A stretch of 64,000 nt of DNA, from contig JALQCY010000005.1 in NCBI GenBank assembly GCA_023241745.1, forward strand, positions 353,469 to 417,468. Reading direction: 5' to 3'. Both the position numbers and the translations under genes were made by a program. Below the pieces are notes generated by a model, which ran no database searches, was not told the origin of the DNA, and saw nothing but the letters and a program-made list of their open reading frames with translations. The DNA comes from Isoptericola peretonis. GTDB lineage: Bacteria; Actinomycetota; Actinomycetes; Actinomycetales; Cellulomonadaceae. Positions 62,576-64,000 of this stretch are shown piece after piece. Within the stretch, counting starts at the first letter, position 1, and the number at the start of each line of letters is the position of its first letter.

Positions 62576-63843
62576 CGTTCCCCCGCCTGCGTCGAGGTGC
62601 GGAGGCGGGCGCCCTCCAGGATCCGCCCCGCCGCGCGCGCCGAGGCCGCGAAGGATCCCGTGAGGGGCAGGTCGGGGAGGATCACGGCCTGCGCCGCGTG
62701 ATAGACGTCCGGCTTGCCGATCCAGGTGCGCCCCGAGGGCACGTTGTCGGTGTCCAGCTCGTGGAACCACGACCCTCGCTCGTGGTCGACCAGGTGGGCG
62801 TCGATCCACCCCCACCACCGGTCCGCGAGCTCCGCGAACCGCGCCTCGTCGGTCGTACGGTGCAGGACGTCCGCCGCCGCGGCCGCCTCGGCGGCCACCC
62901 AGTGGAACCGGCGGGCCTCGACGGGGTCCCCCGCCCAGTCGGTGGTGTAGACGAACCCGCCCTGGGGCCCGTCCCACCCGTCGGCCACGGCGCGCTCGAA
63001 CAGGTTCCGCGCGGCGTCGGTCCGACGCCCCGCGGTGCCGCCGGCGACGTCGACCTGGAGCAGCAGGCGCGCCCACTCGAGACCGTGCCCGGGCGTGGCC
63101 CCGTACGGCTTGAACGGGTCGTGCGGCCGGTCCGCGTTGTACTCGAGCTGCGGCCGCCAGGCGGAGTCGAAGTGCTCGGGGATGCGCCACCCGTTGTCCG
63201 CGGCCCAGCCGATGACGCGGTCCGCGATCACGGCCGCGCGGTCCAGCCAGCGCCGCTCACCCGTGGCGTCGTGCGCGGCGAGCAGCGCCTCGACCCCGTG
63301 CATGTTGGCGTTCACGCCCCGGTACGGGTCCACGGTGGCCCAGTCCCGAGACCGCTCGTCGAGGTGCAGCTGGTGCTCCGCCTCCCAGAAGCGCGCGTCC
63401 AGCACCGCCAGCGCGGAGTCCAGGAGCGACTCCGCCCCCGGCGTGCGGGCGACGGTGCCCGTCGAGCCGGCGAGGACGACGAACGCGTGGCCGTACGCCT
63501 GCTTGGTCCCGTCGACCTCGCCCGCACCGGGGCCGAGGGAGGCGAGCCAGCCGCCGTCCACGGGATCCGCGAGCGTCGCGGTGAGCCCGGAGATCCCCCG
63601 CTCGAGGAGCGCGGCGGCACCGTCGACACCGAGCAGGTGGCCCAGGCCGAAGGTGTGCGTCATCCGGCAGGTGATCCACAGGTGCGCCGGCTGGTCGGGG
63701 TCCACGGCGCCGTCGTCGTCGAGCCAGCCCGCGGCCCCGTCGGCGCCGAGCGACGGCGCTGCGAACTCCAGCAGGCTGAGGAAGTGGTCGGCCCTCCACG
63801 ACGACGTGGGACCGGTGGCAGGAAGAGTCGGTGTTCCGTTCAC
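62572..63843 (-). CDS. AGE family sugar epimerase/isomerase
   Basis: The 423-residue protein has the (alpha/alpha)6-barrel pattern of N-acylglucosamine 2-epimerase and YihS-type isomerases. Its conserved histidines are in TCRMTHTFGLGH, VNANMHGVEALL, GATPGHGLEWARLL and EARRFHWVAAEA. The Glu-Trp in GHGLEWARL and the late His of FHW are the expected catalytic residues. Whether it acts on N-acetylglucosamine, mannose or a sulfosugar cannot be told. The overlapping Rrf2 gene and nearby sulfite exporter make sulfoquinovose-type metabolism a weak but testable idea. Confidence 0.85.
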   Translation of the reverse strand: MNGTPTLPATGPTSSWRADHFLSLLEFAAPSLGADGAAGWLDDDGAVDPDQPAHLWITCRMTHTFGLGHLLGVDGAAALLERGISGLTATLADPVDGGWLASLGPGAGEVDGTKQAYGHAFVVLAGSTGTVARTPGAESLLDSALAVLDARFWEAEHQLHLDERSRDWATVDPYRGVNANMHGVEALLAAHDATGERRWLDRAAVIADRVIGWAADNGWRIPEHFDSAWRPQLEYNADRPHDPFKPYGATPGHGLEWARLLLQVDVAGGTAGRRTDAARNLFERAVADGWDGPQGGFVYTTDWAGDPVEARRFHWVAAEAAAAADVLHRTTDEARFAELADRWWGWIDAHLVDHERGSWFHELDTDNVPSGRTWIGKPDVYHAAQAVILPDLPLTGSFAASARAAGRILEGARLRTSTQAGER

Positions 63844-63905
63844 CCGAGGAGCCTATCGGCCCGCCCGCGGCTGCACGACGTGGTGTGGGCCTGTTCGGGG
63901 GTATG

Positions 63906-63938
63906 CGAAAGGCCCACCCCGGTGGGGTGGGCCTTTCG
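63906..63938. terminator. rRNA operon terminator
   Basis: Perfect 15-bp arms (CGAAAGGCCCACCCC and its complement) surround a 3-base loop, 6 bases beyond the 5S rRNA end on the minus strand. It is a strong intrinsic-type terminator. Confidence 0.8.
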
Positions 63939-63944
63939 TAATGG

Positions 63945-64000
63945 GTGTCCGGCGGCGTCCTACTCTCCCACCCCCTCTCGAGGGCAGTACCATCGGCGCT
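63945..64000 (-). rRNA. rrf: 5S ribosomal RNA, 3' end (partial)
   Basis: The reverse complement reads AGCGCCGATGGTACTGCCCT at the window edge, then GGGTGGGAGAGTAGGACGCC and GCCGGACAC. This is the conserved 3' half of bacterial 5S rRNA with the D and A helices. The gene continues beyond the right edge. The exact 3' end is uncertain by a few bases. Confidence 0.92.

Overview
This window looks like chromosomal DNA of a high-GC Gram-positive actinobacterium. Coding density is very high, GTG starts are common, many genes overlap by 1-4 bases, and a deazaflavin (F420)-type reductase, a DevS/DevR-like pair and an RsbRST stressosome set are present. A suborder-level guess of Micrococcales (Promicromonosporaceae-like, given the glycoside hydrolases) is inference only. 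No transposase, integrase, CRISPR array or tRNA was seen. The right end runs into the 3' end of a 5S rRNA on the minus strand, so an rRNA operon lies just outside.

Layout. 1-3441: the end of a tctCBA tricarboxylate transporter operon with a small universal stress protein overlapping it. 3494-5397: an ECF sigma factor overlapping a single-pass membrane protein. 5411-9588: housekeeping genes (surE, a PfkB sugar kinase, a purN-like transformylase, a VOC protein, a PlsC-type acyltransferase). 9625-14164: an epimerase divergent from a TetR regulator with two clear operators, an acetyltransferase, a membrane-anchored zinc peptidase and a small unknown gene. 14169-17601: a two-domain universal stress protein, a GAF sensor kinase and a NarL/DevR-type regulator around a perfect 24-bp palindrome. 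17642-22183: a dipeptidase, an S4 protein and an aspartase-Dcu transporter operon. 22204-28161: an XRE regulator, cupin, MFS and aldo/keto reductase cluster whose MFS frame runs without a stop into the reductase, and in which two promoters share one operator-like motif at identical spacing. 28202-34859: an acetyltransferase, an MFS, a GH35 beta-galactosidase, an F420-type reductase and a TetR/aldo-keto reductase pair.

34905-41785 is a sugar-uptake locus: a solute-binding protein, two permeases and a GH3 beta-glucosidase, divergent from a LacI regulator with a near-perfect operator. 41787-46054 holds a DedA protein, cutC, small proteins and pgi. 46196-52250 is a six-gene overlapping stressosome operon: RsbR, RsbS, RsbT, an ATPase-PP2C phosphatase, a hybrid kinase and a receiver-PP2C phosphatase. 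It has no sigma factor next to it. 52262-55876 has a PrsW-type membrane protease and a NarL-type two-component pair. 55880-59652 is a thiBPQ thiamine ABC operon behind a TPP riboswitch. 59811-63843 has a DUF4235 protein, a PAS-ANTAR protein, a TauE/SafE permease whose promoter overlaps an inverted repeat, a cysteine-free Rrf2 regulator and an AGE-family sugar epimerase.

Across the window about twenty start codons sit 6-8 bases after a TANNNT/CANNNT hexamer with no Shine-Dalgarno sequence, which suggests widespread leaderless transcripts. In two places the upstream gene's TAG stop forms part of that hexamer. All functional calls come from reading motifs by eye; no database search was run.
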